9,139 bases of DNA from Chitinophagales bacterium (GTDB lineage Bacteria > Bacteroidota > Bacteroidia > Chitinophagales > Saprospiraceae). A model generated the notes under the pieces. It was not told where the DNA came from. It searched no databases and saw nothing but the letters and a program-made list of their open reading frames with translations. Below are positions 1-6,877 of this stretch, in pieces. The number at the start of each line of letters is the position of its first letter. Within the stretch, counting starts at the first letter, position 1. Both the position numbers and the translations under genes were made by a program. The stretch is taken from positions 1 through 9,139 of the forward strand of contig JAAFHO010000180.1 of the NCBI GenBank assembly GCA_013297575.1. Reading direction: 5' to 3'.

Positions 1-231
1 ATAAAGCGGTTTTTAACGGGTCAAAACATTAGCAAATTCGCAACAAAACAAGCATATTATTAACAATAATGAAAATTATAGCCATTTAGTTAAAATTTAC
101 CGCCTGCTTCTTGTCATATTTACACAAAGCGTATTACCTTTGCAGTATTATTTATCTAAACGTAGTAAATACGCGAGAATAATTTGGTTTTATTTGGTTA
201 GGGCTGAGGTAGTGCTGTGGTGGCGCTACCT
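1..231. other. Left-edge intergenic region
   Basis: No gene could be supported here. The stretch is AT-rich and has stops in all frames at short spacing; the longest start-to-stop reading on the minus strand (29-85) is only 18 codons with no supporting context. The right half carries a promoter-like sequence (110-142) and a hairpin terminator (206-241), described separately. Whatever gene precedes this on the left lies outside the window. Confidence 0.6.
110..142 (+). promoter_or_regulatory. Bacteroidota-type promoter (TTG / TAnnTTTG)
   Basis: A perfect TAnnTTTG -7 box (TACCTTTG, 135-142) followed by C is preceded by CTTG at 110-113, with 21 bases between the boxes. That fits the known Bacteroidota primary sigma consensus of TTTG or TTG, 19-21 bp, TAnnTTTG. 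Transcription would start near 149 and run rightward. No plus-strand gene follows, only the terminator at 206-241 and then the 3' end of the convergent CapA gene. The boxes are read directly; activity is inferred. Confidence 0.5.
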
Positions 232-241
232 CTATTTTTTT
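149..241 (+). ncRNA. Candidate small RNA, about 90 nt
   Basis: This segment is bounded by a good promoter on the left and a strong intrinsic terminator on the right, and has no convincing coding content. It has a small possible hairpin (CGTA/TACG, 161-173) and ends in the 10-bp terminator stem. Its last bases overlap the stop codon of the convergent CapA gene, so the RNA would be antisense to the capA mRNA 3' end. I do not recognise a known RNA family. The alternative is that the terminator only insulates CapA from a weak or fortuitous promoter. Confidence 0.35.
206..241 (+). terminator. Rho-independent terminator, rightward
   Basis: GAGGTAGTGC (206-215) pairs with GCGCTACCTC (223-232) as a 10-bp stem with one G-U pair and a 7-base loop, followed directly by a T-rich tail (233-241, TATTTTTTT). 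The minus strand forms the same stem but is not followed by a U tract, so this is a plus-strand terminator. It overlaps the TAG stop (232-234) of the convergent CapA gene. Confidence 0.7.
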
Positions 242-1359
242 GTCCATTCCATTGTTGGACCCAGTCGTTTTCTAAGTGCCGTAGCAAATGCTTCCATTTT
301 GGCAACGGCTGTTTGGGGCATTGCCGGAAACAATTCGTTCATTTGATCTGCTAATGCGGTTGGGATAACAAAATAGCTGGGTTGCGCACCTTCCTTATGG
401 ATATAACGCCAAACTGGTATATAGCCATAGTTCCCTAAAACGGCTTTAGCCGCCCCTTTTTTCAAGATCAATTCGGTTTCTACCATAATCCCCCCATCGG
501 TATTGGGTTGTTGTTGATTACTGATATAATTGCCTAAGGAATAAGCCACTAGTACTTCTTTTCCTCGATAATTTTCCATTTTAACAGGCTGTACCACATG
601 CGGGTGCATACCAATAATCATATCTACACCATTGCGCATCATAAACCGCGCCATGGCACGTTGATCTGCATTTTCGGTGAGTTGGTATTCCAGCCCCCAA
701 TGCACTACGGCAATAATAAAATGAGGTTTCCGCGCCCGTGCTTCTGCAAAATCAATAGCCATTTGTACGGTATCCAGTAGGTTCACAATCGTGGGCACTT
801 CCGTAGGGATACCATTGGTGCCGTAAGTATAATTGAGTAAGGCCAGTTTGAAATTATCTTTGTAGAGCATCAAAGGATAGAAAACATCCCTTTCTTTTTG
901 ATTTTTGAAGGTGCCTGTCTGCCAAAATCCTTCGGTACGTAGGGTTTCAATGGTATTGGTAACACCTGCACCACGGCTGTCATTGGAATGGTTATTGGCG
1001 GTAACCAATACATCAAAACCGGCATCTTTTAACGCTGCTGACAAAGCGTTAGGGCTTCGGAACATCGGATAACCAGTATAAGGTGGTTTGCCCGGTAATG
1101 TTACCTCTAGGTTGCCGATGGCCAAATCGGCTGCACTGAGTTGGGGTTTTACAAATTGGAAACATGACTTATAATCGTAAACGCCTTTTGCTTTTTCGGC
1201 ACTTTTGATTTGTGGCGTATGCCCCATAATATCGCCCGTAAAAATAAGTCGCAAAGTGTCATTTTGTGCAATTACTGGCAGATTCAGGCAGCAAACTATG
1301 CCAAACAACGTTATTGTTTTGATAACCATTTGGTTTGTTTTTGATCTTATTTTGTACAT
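232..1359 (-). CDS. CapA-family exported protein (PGA_cap metallophosphatase fold)
   Basis: A 375-residue protein of the CapA/PgsA family, named for poly-gamma-glutamate capsule genes; members have a calcineurin-like metallophosphoesterase fold and mostly unknown substrates. Visible family motifs in order: GDIMGH (42-47), GNLE (82-85), NNHSND (122-127), VHWGLEY (219-225), GMHPHVVQ (250-257) and SLGNY (274-278). These carry the Asp, Asn and His residues expected at a di-metal site. A hydrophobic N-terminal segment ending LPVIAQ (about 27-32) looks like a Sec signal peptide, so the protein should act outside the cytoplasm. Met1 and Met11 are both possible starts; Met11 gives the more compact signal peptide (start at 1329). 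No pgs/cap synthesis genes lie beside it, so a role in capsule making is not supported by context; a stand-alone cell-envelope phosphatase is as likely. It appears to be transcribed alone. Confidence 0.9.
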   Translation of the reverse strand: MYKIRSKTNQMVIKTITLFGIVCCLNLPVIAQNDTLRLIFTGDIMGHTPQIKSAEKAKGVYDYKSCFQFVKPQLSAADLAIGNLEVTLPGKPPYTGYPMFRSPNALSAALKDAGFDVLVTANNHSNDSRGAGVTNTIETLRTEGFWQTGTFKNQKERDVFYPLMLYKDNFKLALLNYTYGTNGIPTEVPTIVNLLDTVQMAIDFAEARARKPHFIIAVVHWGLEYQLTENADQRAMARFMMRNGVDMIIGMHPHVVQPVKMENYRGKEVLVAYSLGNYISNQQQPNTDGGIMVETELILKKGAAKAVLGNYGYIPVWRYIHKEGAQPSYFVIPTALADQMNELFPAMPQTAVAKMEAFATALRKRLGPTMEWTKK

Positions 1360-1608
1360 ATTGAATTTGTTTTGGGCAAATGAATGGATTTTTTTCGGAT
1401 TAGTTCACATTTGGCCTAAAATTTGTCATAGTTATTATAAGGAATACTACTAAATGGTACTTTAGTATTTCATTAACGATACTCAAGGAATAAAACAGGC
1501 AACTTTTATGTTATTGTTCTATCCTTAATGAGCAAATAAGCACCTGTTTAGATTTTAAATTTAAACAAATTCAAACAAAAATTACTAACACTTAAAAACT
1601 GTAATCCT

Positions 1609-1677
1609 ATGTTGATATTATCTGTTTTGATCTTAATTGCCTTTATTTTTGGCCAACAAATGCTAAAAGAAGCGTAA
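1609..1677 (+). CDS. Candidate 22-residue single-pass membrane peptide
   Basis: An ATG-to-TAA reading of 22 codons encodes an almost entirely hydrophobic run (MLILSVLILIAFIF) followed by a polar tail (GQQMLKEA), the layout of tiny single-pass membrane proteins such as KdpF- or CydX-like subunits. I do not recognise a specific family and there is no kdp or cyd operon here. It is preceded by an A-rich leader with no Shine-Dalgarno, which is normal for Bacteroidota. A strong terminator begins about 32 bases after the stop, so the unit would end immediately. A chance ORF in AT-rich DNA remains a real alternative, since T-rich codons automatically give Leu, Ile and Phe. Confidence 0.35.
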   Translation: MLILSVLILIAFIFGQQMLKEA

Positions 1678-1708
1678 TTTGTGCATTTCCCAAGCACACA
1701 AATAAAGA

Positions 1709-1760
1709 AGAGGGTAATCAATTTCCAAATTGTGAAGTTGATTACCCTCTTTCTTTTAGT
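1709..1760. terminator. Strong bidirectional terminator hairpin
   Basis: AGAGGGTAATCAA (1709-1721) pairs perfectly with TTGATTACCCTCT (1738-1750); the stem can extend inward by TTTC/GAAG (one G-U) to about 17 bp with an 8-base loop. The plus strand continues TTCTTTTAG; the minus strand continues TCTTTATTTG. Both tails are U-rich, so it can end the PAP2/S9 transcript (about 37 bases past the PAP2 stop) and any rightward transcript through the small ORF at 1609. Confidence 0.75.
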
Positions 1761-1786
1761 CCTTCATCGATATTAGACTCGGTTAC

Positions 1787-3136
1787 TTATTGTTTCAATT
1801 TCAACTTTTCACAAACATATTTCCCTATTTCCCTGCCATTTTTCAATCCAGCCACATTGCCCGATCGGTAGTGAATACCTCCGAACAATCGGCTCATACC
1901 CACTTCATCTGCTGCTTGGTTGAATGACTTAAAGGTACGTGGCTCAATGCCAAATTCCACTTCTGTACTATCTGTAAATGGAATATTATCTCCAAACTCA
2001 AAGGTAAGTGCTGTTGCAGCCGCAGCCGAAATCGTGCTATGGCCGCTGCTATGCTCTGGGAATGGCGGCGTTTGGATCAATGGCACCCATTCAGCGTCGA
2101 TGTATTGATTGATATACGATTCAGGTCGGATCAGGTTGGTTTCATATTTTGTTTTCCAACACGAAATAAAGGCATCTGTAATGGCACAAATAACGCGGAC
2201 ATAAGTCTCTGCCGAGCGCATAATATCTGCTTTTTGATCGCGGCAGGCTGTGCTTGTAATGAGCATCCAGTGTCCGCCGGGGCTAATTTTTTTGCGTCCA
2301 AATGACAGGTGACCGCTTACTTCTAACGCAAAAGGGTTATCGTCCCAGTACCAAGCCGTGAGCGAGTCTTTGGTGCTTAGATTTTTTACAATATCATATA
2401 CTTCATGCGCTTGTTTATAAAAAGGACTTCCTTTTTGAATGCTAAATGCCGTAGGTGGGTCGCATTTAAACTGGCCTGCGGAATCGAGTACCCAAGGGCG
2501 AATTTCGGCCCAATGGGGTTCCAATCCATCGGCATACATAGGCGGTGTTGGCCGCCAACGGCCAGGATCTTTGGTATCAATCGTAAATTTGGGCGCACTC
2601 CGTGTTTGCGCATAATTGTCTTTTTTAGACCATGCTAAAATATGCTTTGCAACGGTTTCGCCATAAGCCATGGAGCGATCGTAGGTTTCTTGTGGCATAT
2701 TCATGGCTTTGAACTGGTCAAAAATATCCTCCTTGAGGTCTTCTACCTCTCCTTCCGAGAACACGAGTGCTTTACTTACAATGAGCATGGCGTTCACGCC
2801 CGCCAACGGATAGCAGTATTCTTTGCCCACTTCGGGTTTTGGTGCTGCCGACAGTCCATTTAATTGCCCCGCTAAATCCTTATATGCAGGGAAACCGGGT
2901 ACCATAGCTTCGTAACCCGCAATAGTAGAATAAGCAAAAATACGCGAAGCAATGGGTGGCGCAAAAATATCGTAACGGATAATATCAACGATCCTGCGCA
3001 CGCCCGCATGAAAAAACTCGGGGTTATTGGCCTTTGCTTGAAAATCGGTGCTCACCGCGCCGGACCCTGTTGATTTAACCGGCTTTTCGCAGGCTGTAAA
3101 TGTAATAAACAATAAAAAAATGAATAAAAATCGCAT
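1787..3136 (-). CDS. Vanadium haloperoxidase / PAP2-superfamily lipoprotein
   Basis: A 449-residue protein of the vanadium-dependent haloperoxidase/PAP2 acid phosphatase superfamily. The N-terminus MRFLFIFLLFITFTAC is a lipoprotein signal peptide with the lipobox FTAC, lipidated Cys16. The C-terminal half has the three active-site motifs: K330-x6-R337-P (KYETNLIRP), S364-G365-H366, and S415-R416-x5-H422. These match the vanadate or phosphate-binding Lys, Arg, Ser-Gly, catalytic His, Arg and His of the family. The last motif usually ends H-x3-D; here the Asp position is Gly426. Whether the enzyme is a haloperoxidase or a phosphatase cannot be decided from sequence alone; the roughly 450-residue length and extended N-terminal helical region fit the haloperoxidase-like bacterial subfamily. 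The gene follows the S9 peptidase by 66 bp on the same strand and ends in a strong terminator, so the two probably form an operon. Confidence 0.88.
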   Translation of the reverse strand: MRFLFIFLLFITFTACEKPVKSTGSGAVSTDFQAKANNPEFFHAGVRRIVDIIRYDIFAPPIASRIFAYSTIAGYEAMVPGFPAYKDLAGQLNGLSAAPKPEVGKEYCYPLAGVNAMLIVSKALVFSEGEVEDLKEDIFDQFKAMNMPQETYDRSMAYGETVAKHILAWSKKDNYAQTRSAPKFTIDTKDPGRWRPTPPMYADGLEPHWAEIRPWVLDSAGQFKCDPPTAFSIQKGSPFYKQAHEVYDIVKNLSTKDSLTAWYWDDNPFALEVSGHLSFGRKKISPGGHWMLITSTACRDQKADIMRSAETYVRVICAITDAFISCWKTKYETNLIRPESYINQYIDAEWVPLIQTPPFPEHSSGHSTISAAAATALTFEFGDNIPFTDSTEVEFGIEPRTFKSFNQAADEVGMSRLFGGIHYRSGNVAGLKNGREIGKYVCEKLKLKQ

Positions 3137-3202
3137 TTTATAGTTATGTTAAGAGTATTAGGTGCGGTTTGATAAGTACTTGGATACAGCACTAACACGA
3201 CG

Positions 3203-5410
3203 TTAGTTGGATACTTCTTTGAGGTGTTTATCCAAAAACTGTGTCATTTTACGGTATAAATGAAGTTTTGCAGCAGTATCACTAATGCCGTGGTTGCGGT
3301 TGGGATAAATCATGGCCTCATACTGTTTGTTAGCGGCAATCAATTGGTTCGACATTTCTGCACTGTGTTGAAAATGCACATTATCGTCCAATAAGCCGTG
3401 TACTAACATATAATTGCCTGTTAGTTTGTCCACAAAATTGATCGGCGCATTGTCATCATATCCCTTTCCATTTTCTTTATACGTACGCATATACCGTTCT
3501 GTATAAATGGAATCGTACCATTTCCAATTGGTAACAGGCGCAACAGCGATGGCCGCTTTGAACACATCGGCGCCTTTGAGTAAGCATAGACTCGACAAAT
3601 AACCACCATAGCTCCAACCAAAAATACCGATCCGCTCGGCATCAATATCTGCCTGTGCTCCGAGGTAACGGGCAACGGTAATTTGGTCAATGGTCTCCAA
3701 TTTACCCAATTGCATATACGTACATTTTTTAAAATCGGCGCCACGTCCGCCGGTACCCCTATTATCCACACACGCCACGATATAGCCTTGTTGAACCAAC
3801 ATTTGAAACCACCAATAATTAGCACCTTTCCATTGGTCGAGTACTTGCTGGTTGCCCGGGCCGCCATACACAAACATCAGCATCGGATGCTTTGTGCCGG
3901 GTGGGGCATTATTCGGTTTCATAATAAAGCCATTGAGGGCTCCTTGCCAAGGCCCGCCTGCTTCTGGAAGGGTATATTGCAGGGGAATTTGAAAAAAATG
4001 GGCAGAAACCGCACCATAATCGCGTAGTTTTTGCTTAATTTCGGTATTTTGTTCCAATTGACGCACTATTTTACCTTCTCGGTCGCGCACCGCATATTGT
4101 GGCGGGGTATTCAAGGTGGATACACTTCCAATATAATAATCAAAATTAGTACTAAACTGAGCGTTGTGATAACCCGAATCCCCCGAAATCTTTTTTAGTT
4201 TTTTGCCCTTTAAGTTGACGCAGTAAATTTCGCGTTGCATTGGATTTTCAGTGGCGGCTTGATAATAGATTAATTCGTTGACCTCATCCATTCCATAATA
4301 GGCCGTAATATCAAAATTTCCTTGGGTAAGCGCTGCTTTTTCTTTTCCCTTCATATCGAATAGATACAAGTGATTAAAGCCATTTTTATCGCTTTGCCAT
4401 ACAAAACCAGTATTATTTTTTAAAAATTGAGGTTCTTGTACATCGAGGTAATATTTATTAGTTTCCTCTAGCAAAACCGTGGTTTTTCCTGAATTATTAT
4501 TGGCCAAGAGCAACCAAAGGTGGTTTTGGAGGCGGTTCAGTCGTGTAATACAGAGTTGGCCATCAGGTGTCCAGGTGATGCGAGGAATATAATCGTCGGG
4601 ATCTGAATTAGTGGCAACGGGTATGGTTTTGCTCGTGCGAATGTCGTATATAAAAGCGGACACAACTGCATTATGCTCACCCACTTTGGGGTATTTGAAC
4701 TTGACGAGTTCAGGGTATTCGTCGCCATTATATTTTTCCATGGTCATTTCCGGCACTTCGCGTTCGTCGAAGCGCAAGAATGCTATTTTTGTGCCATCAG
4801 GGCTCCATTCAAAAGCGCGTACCAGTTTAAATTCTTCTTCGTAGCACCAATCGGAAGCCCCATTGATGATTTCATTTTGTTTACCATCGGTTGTAATTTG
4901 TTTAAGCGTATTGGTTGATAAGTCTTTGAAAAACAGGTTATTATCAAATACAAAAGCGACTTTATCCGCTTTTGGTGCAAAGGTGGCATAGCGTTGTTGG
5001 CCACTATCAAAGAGTGGGCTAATTTTTTTCCCATCTATATTGCTCACAAAATAATCGGCTTGTGTACTCCAGCGGTAAATAGGATGCGTATTAGTGGCGA
5101 GGAGCACCCATTGCTCATCTGCGCTTAAGGTATAGTTGTCCATTTTTCCTTTCCATCCGGAAGCGGACGGATCGAACAAACTGGCTATTTTTTCGCCAGA
5201 TTTTAGTGCTATTTTTTCAATTTTATTGTCGTTTTGGATCGAGTAATGTGCTCCGTCATTAAGGAAATGAATACCACGCGGCCCTGTTTTGGTTTGAAAT
5301 GTGCCATATTCCCAAATGTCCTCGAGCGTAATAGGTTTGGTTTGGGCAAAGGCGGCGATGGCATACCCAATCAACAAGGCAGGGGCTAAAATAGCGCGAA
5401 AATAAGACAT
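3203..5410 (-). CDS. Secreted S9 family peptidase, dipeptidyl-peptidase IV type
   Basis: A 735-residue prolyl-oligopeptidase-family serine exopeptidase of DPP-IV type, which removes dipeptides from N-termini (commonly after Pro or Ala). A Sec signal peptide (1-22, cleavage after AFA before Gln23) points to export. An N-terminal beta-propeller (about 40-460) carries the YEEE motif (190-193), the Glu pair that binds the substrate N-terminus in DPP-IV. The alpha/beta-hydrolase domain (about 490-735) shows VYGGPG (514-519, oxyanion Tyr515), GWSYGG with nucleophile Ser600, HGLLDDNVHF with Asp675 and Asn677, and NRNHG with His707: a complete catalytic triad. Length matches the family. It is the first gene of a probable operon with the PAP2 lipoprotein. 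Its leader (5411 to about 5580) is long and contains a structured repeat and a hairpin close to the start codon, suggesting post-transcriptional control. Confidence 0.95.
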   Translation of the reverse strand: MSYFRAILAPALLIGYAIAAFAQTKPITLEDIWEYGTFQTKTGPRGIHFLNDGAHYSIQNDNKIEKIALKSGEKIASLFDPSASGWKGKMDNYTLSADEQWVLLATNTHPIYRWSTQADYFVSNIDGKKISPLFDSGQQRYATFAPKADKVAFVFDNNLFFKDLSTNTLKQITTDGKQNEIINGASDWCYEEEFKLVRAFEWSPDGTKIAFLRFDEREVPEMTMEKYNGDEYPELVKFKYPKVGEHNAVVSAFIYDIRTSKTIPVATNSDPDDYIPRITWTPDGQLCITRLNRLQNHLWLLLANNNSGKTTVLLEETNKYYLDVQEPQFLKNNTGFVWQSDKNGFNHLYLFDMKGKEKAALTQGNFDITAYYGMDEVNELIYYQAATENPMQREIYCVNLKGKKLKKISGDSGYHNAQFSTNFDYYIGSVSTLNTPPQYAVRDREGKIVRQLEQNTEIKQKLRDYGAVSAHFFQIPLQYTLPEAGGPWQGALNGFIMKPNNAPPGTKHPMLMFVYGGPGNQQVLDQWKGANYWWFQMLVQQGYIVACVDNRGTGGRGADFKKCTYMQLGKLETIDQITVARYLGAQADIDAERIGIFGWSYGGYLSSLCLLKGADVFKAAIAVAPVTNWKWYDSIYTERYMRTYKENGKGYDDNAPINFVDKLTGNYMLVHGLLDDNVHFQHSAEMSNQLIAANKQYEAMIYPNRNHGISDTAAKLHLYRKMTQFLDKHLKEVSN

Positions 5411-5423
5411 AAATTGCTCATAT

Positions 5424-5453
5424 TTAGGAACGTTAAGGTTTTTACGTTCTAAC
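5424..5453 (-). promoter_or_regulatory. Leader hairpin just upstream of the S9 peptidase start
   Basis: On the minus strand TTAGAACGT pairs with ACGTTC-C-TAA (9 bp with one bulged C) around a 10-base A-rich loop. The base of the stem lies only about 13 bases before the ATG at 5410, so the hairpin could affect ribosome access. There is no U tract directly after it, so it does not look like a terminator. The pairing is seen in the sequence; a regulatory role is inferred. Confidence 0.4.
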
Positions 5454-5479
5454 TAGATACATTGTAAACTTAACTTGGA

Positions 5480-5562
5480 ATTTAAGTATACTTCGGCTCT
5501 GTAGGTTTTGTGCATGAAAATCGTATGACATCCCTATAAATTTATGCAATAACCTAATAACG
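5480..5562 (-). repeat. Structured intergenic repeat, copy 1 (S9 peptidase leader)
   Basis: Read on the minus strand, this matches the plus-strand sequence at 6878-6964. The core (5480-5541) aligns over about 60 columns with four substitutions and two single-base indels; both copies contain AAAACCTACAGAGCCGAAGT. In this copy bases 5502-5507 and 5511-5515 pair with 5551-5556 and 5544-5548, a stem of 11 bp with a small internal loop enclosing 28 bases. The outer end contains the palindrome AAGTATACTT (5485-5494). No coding frame is shared convincingly by the two copies. It sits between the peptidase's likely promoter and its start codon. Confidence 0.75.
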
Positions 5563-5587
5563 TTTAGTATAAATATAATATTGAACG

Positions 5588-5595
5588 CAAAAGTA
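5588..5595 (-). promoter_or_regulatory. Probable -7 box for the S9 peptidase/PAP2 operon
   Basis: On the minus strand this reads TACTTTTG followed by C, a full TAnnTTTG match. No good TTTG or TTG element sits at the usual 19-21 base spacing; the nearest TTTG is only 11 bases upstream, so the assignment rests on the -7 box. It would start transcription near 5580 and give the peptidase a leader of about 170 bases that includes repeat copy 1. Confidence 0.35.
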
Positions 5596-5686
5596 GGCAT
5601 TTACCACAAACCGAGCGTATAAAGCGGTTTAAAAATTTGCTTAGAAAGCCGAACGAAAAATGATAAAAAAAACAATGTAAGGTTAG

Positions 5687-5773
5687 ATGATTAAACAAAA
5701 CGACGAAGAAATAAAAAAAACCAAAAAACAAATCACTGTGGGAGAGTTTGGTATGATAATTGGTACAAGATAG
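5687..5773 (+). CDS. Possible 28-residue small ORF
   Basis: An ATG-to-TAG reading of 28 codons lies upstream of the response regulator. It starts MIKQNDEEIKKTKKQ, Lys/Glu-rich, and ends in a short hydrophobic piece (VGEFGMIIGTR). AAGG lies four bases before the ATG, a possible Shine-Dalgarno, which is unusual for this lineage. The composition follows from the A-rich DNA and could be chance. I do not recognise a family; it could be a leader peptide of the regulator gene. Confidence 0.2.
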   Translation: MIKQNDEEIKKTKKQITVGEFGMIIGTR

Positions 5774-5864
5774 GAGTCCCCCCGCAATTAGTGATACCAA
5801 AGGGTGTTGCCGCAAGATAAAGCCATCATTTGCGCAGCCTTTTTTTACACCGTTTACATAAATT

Positions 5865-6539
5865 ATGAAGTCATTGAGTGTTTTGGTTGCCGATCATCAA
5901 CCATTGTTTGCCGAGGGAATCCGTACCGTTTTGTCTGCGCCAGGTAATGCTGTTCTATGCAATATAACCGCTATTGCCCGTAACACGGATCAAGTAGAAG
6001 GCTATTTGAACGAATATCGCACCGATCTGTTATTGATGGATCCTACTATTCCAATTGTTAGCGATACAGATATTATAGTAAAATTAAAATCACTTTATAC
6101 ACATTTGCGTATTGTATTTATTACTTCAACAAATGATCCTTTGGCTGTTCAGCGGGCTTTGAAGAGTGGTGCCGATGGTTATTTGCTTAAATCAGCATCA
6201 AAGGATGAATTGCGCAGTGCAATAAGGGAAGTAAGTGAAGGCCGCGTGTATGTTGGCAGAGGGGTTAATCCAATTCCATCCGAGTCAAAATTAGCCGTCA
6301 CCAATACTTCTAGTTTGGAGGTTATGTTTGTTAAAAAATATAATTTGACAAAAAGAGAGTTCGAGATCATCCGATATATTGGTCAGGCACTTACCAATAA
6401 AGAAATTGGGGATCGTTTGTATATTAGTGACCAAACGGTAAGTGTGCACCGCAAGAATATTATGCGCAAATTGAGGGTAAATAGTACTGCTAGTTTGATC
6501 AAAATGGTATTTGAACACCATATACCGATTGCGAGTTAA
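5865..6539 (+). CDS. NarL/FixJ-type response regulator (receiver + LuxR HTH)
   Basis: A 224-residue DNA-binding response regulator. The receiver domain (about 5-120) has the acidic residue Asp10, phospho-acceptor Asp59 in LLLMDP, switch Ser/Thr at 88-89 and conserved Lys109 in GYLLKS, so it should be phosphorylated by a histidine kinase. A short linker leads to a LuxR-type helix-turn-helix (about 160-215) with the typical LTKREFEIIR, LTNKEIGDRLYIS and QTVSVHRKNIMRKL segments. A TAA codon two codons before the ATG rules out a longer start. No histidine kinase is encoded beside it, so it is an orphan in this window. It lies between two genes for exported proteins whose leaders share a repeat; control of those genes is an attractive inference but no binding site is proven. 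Confidence 0.95.
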   Translation: MKSLSVLVADHQPLFAEGIRTVLSAPGNAVLCNITAIARNTDQVEGYLNEYRTDLLLMDPTIPIVSDTDIIVKLKSLYTHLRIVFITSTNDPLAVQRALKSGADGYLLKSASKDELRSAIREVSEGRVYVGRGVNPIPSESKLAVTNTSSLEVMFVKKYNLTKREFEIIRYIGQALTNKEIGDRLYISDQTVSVHRKNIMRKLRVNSTASLIKMVFEHHIPIAS

Positions 6540-6725
6540 TACCCCCCAATAAAATTACGCTACATCATGTTTTTAGAAAATATTTTTATCCACAAAGCAC
6601 TGATTATCAATTAAATAAAATATAAACAAACACTAAGATACACATAAAAATACGCAAGTATCCTAATGCTTTTTGCTGTTTTTATGCATCTGATAGTTAA
6701 AATGGAAAAAAAACGATTCAATTCC

Positions 6726-6757
6726 TTTTTTTATCGCACTAAAACGCCTTACCTTTG
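6726..6757 (+). promoter_or_regulatory. Bacteroidota-type promoter, distal to the HYR gene
   Basis: TACCTTTG (6750-6757) is a perfect TAnnTTTG -7 box followed by C, closely resembling the box at 135-142 (both TTACCTTTGCA). A T-run at 6726-6732 gives TTTT where TTTG would be expected, 20 bases upstream. Transcription would begin near 6764, about 400 bases before the large CDS. Confidence 0.5.
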
Positions 6758-6770
6758 CAACACTTTATGT

Positions 6771-6801
6771 GTTGAGTTAGGAATGCATTTCTTAATTTAA
6801 C
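6771..6801 (+). other. Hairpin near the predicted transcript start
   Basis: GTTGAGTTAG-GAA pairs with TTC-TTAATTTAAC as a 13-bp stem with three G-U pairs and a 5-base loop (TGCAT). It would lie at the extreme 5' end of an RNA starting near 6764. A shorter competing hairpin, AACAC/GTGTT (6759-6773), overlaps its first bases. The stem is AU-rich, so it is only moderately stable. Confidence 0.35.
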
Positions 6802-6877
6802 TTATTTGAATTGGCGGCACTTATATATTTTGCTTTTACGACATCTAACTCCCTTCTAAGTCTCGCCACTCATGCTG

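Larger units (their letters stand above)
1360..1786. other. Intergenic region between CapA and the PAP2 lipoprotein gene
   Basis: This 427-base stretch must contain the CapA promoter (reading left) and any promoter of the small ORF at 1609 (reading right). I see no full TAnnTTTG box with a correctly spaced upstream element on either strand. On the minus strand TTCATTTG, about 20 bases before the CapA start, is a 7/8 match; on the plus strand TACTTTAG (1458-1465) is a 7/8 match. The right end holds a small hydrophobic ORF and a strong terminator, given separately. Confidence 0.5.
5411..5864. other. Divergent regulatory region between S9 peptidase and response regulator
   Basis: A 454-base region between two divergently transcribed genes. 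Reading left (toward the peptidase) it holds a -7 box at 5588-5595, repeat copy 1 (5480-5562) and a hairpin at 5424-5453. Reading right it holds an A-rich tract with a possible 28-codon ORF (5687-5773) and about 90 bases of unassigned sequence before the regulator. No convincing TAnnTTTG promoter for the regulator was found. Confidence 0.6.

Noticed and set aside
1..12. The 12-base sequence ATAAAGCGGTTT occurs at 1-12 and again at 5619-5630.
   Set aside because: A 12-base match in 9 kb is expected by chance and the flanks do not align.
29..85. An 18-codon hydrophobic minus-strand ORF near the left edge.
   Set aside because: Too short, no start context and no nearby terminator; AT-rich DNA gives such readings often.
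195..232. The hairpin at 206-232 as a terminator for the leftward CapA gene.
   Set aside because: On the minus strand the stem overlaps the stop codon and is followed by a C/A-rich sequence rather than a U tract.
5564..5815. An 83-codon minus-strand ORF rich in Phe and Leu.
   Set aside because: The composition comes from poly-A tracts on the plus strand, and it covers the likely promoter of the peptidase. No motif or start context supports it.
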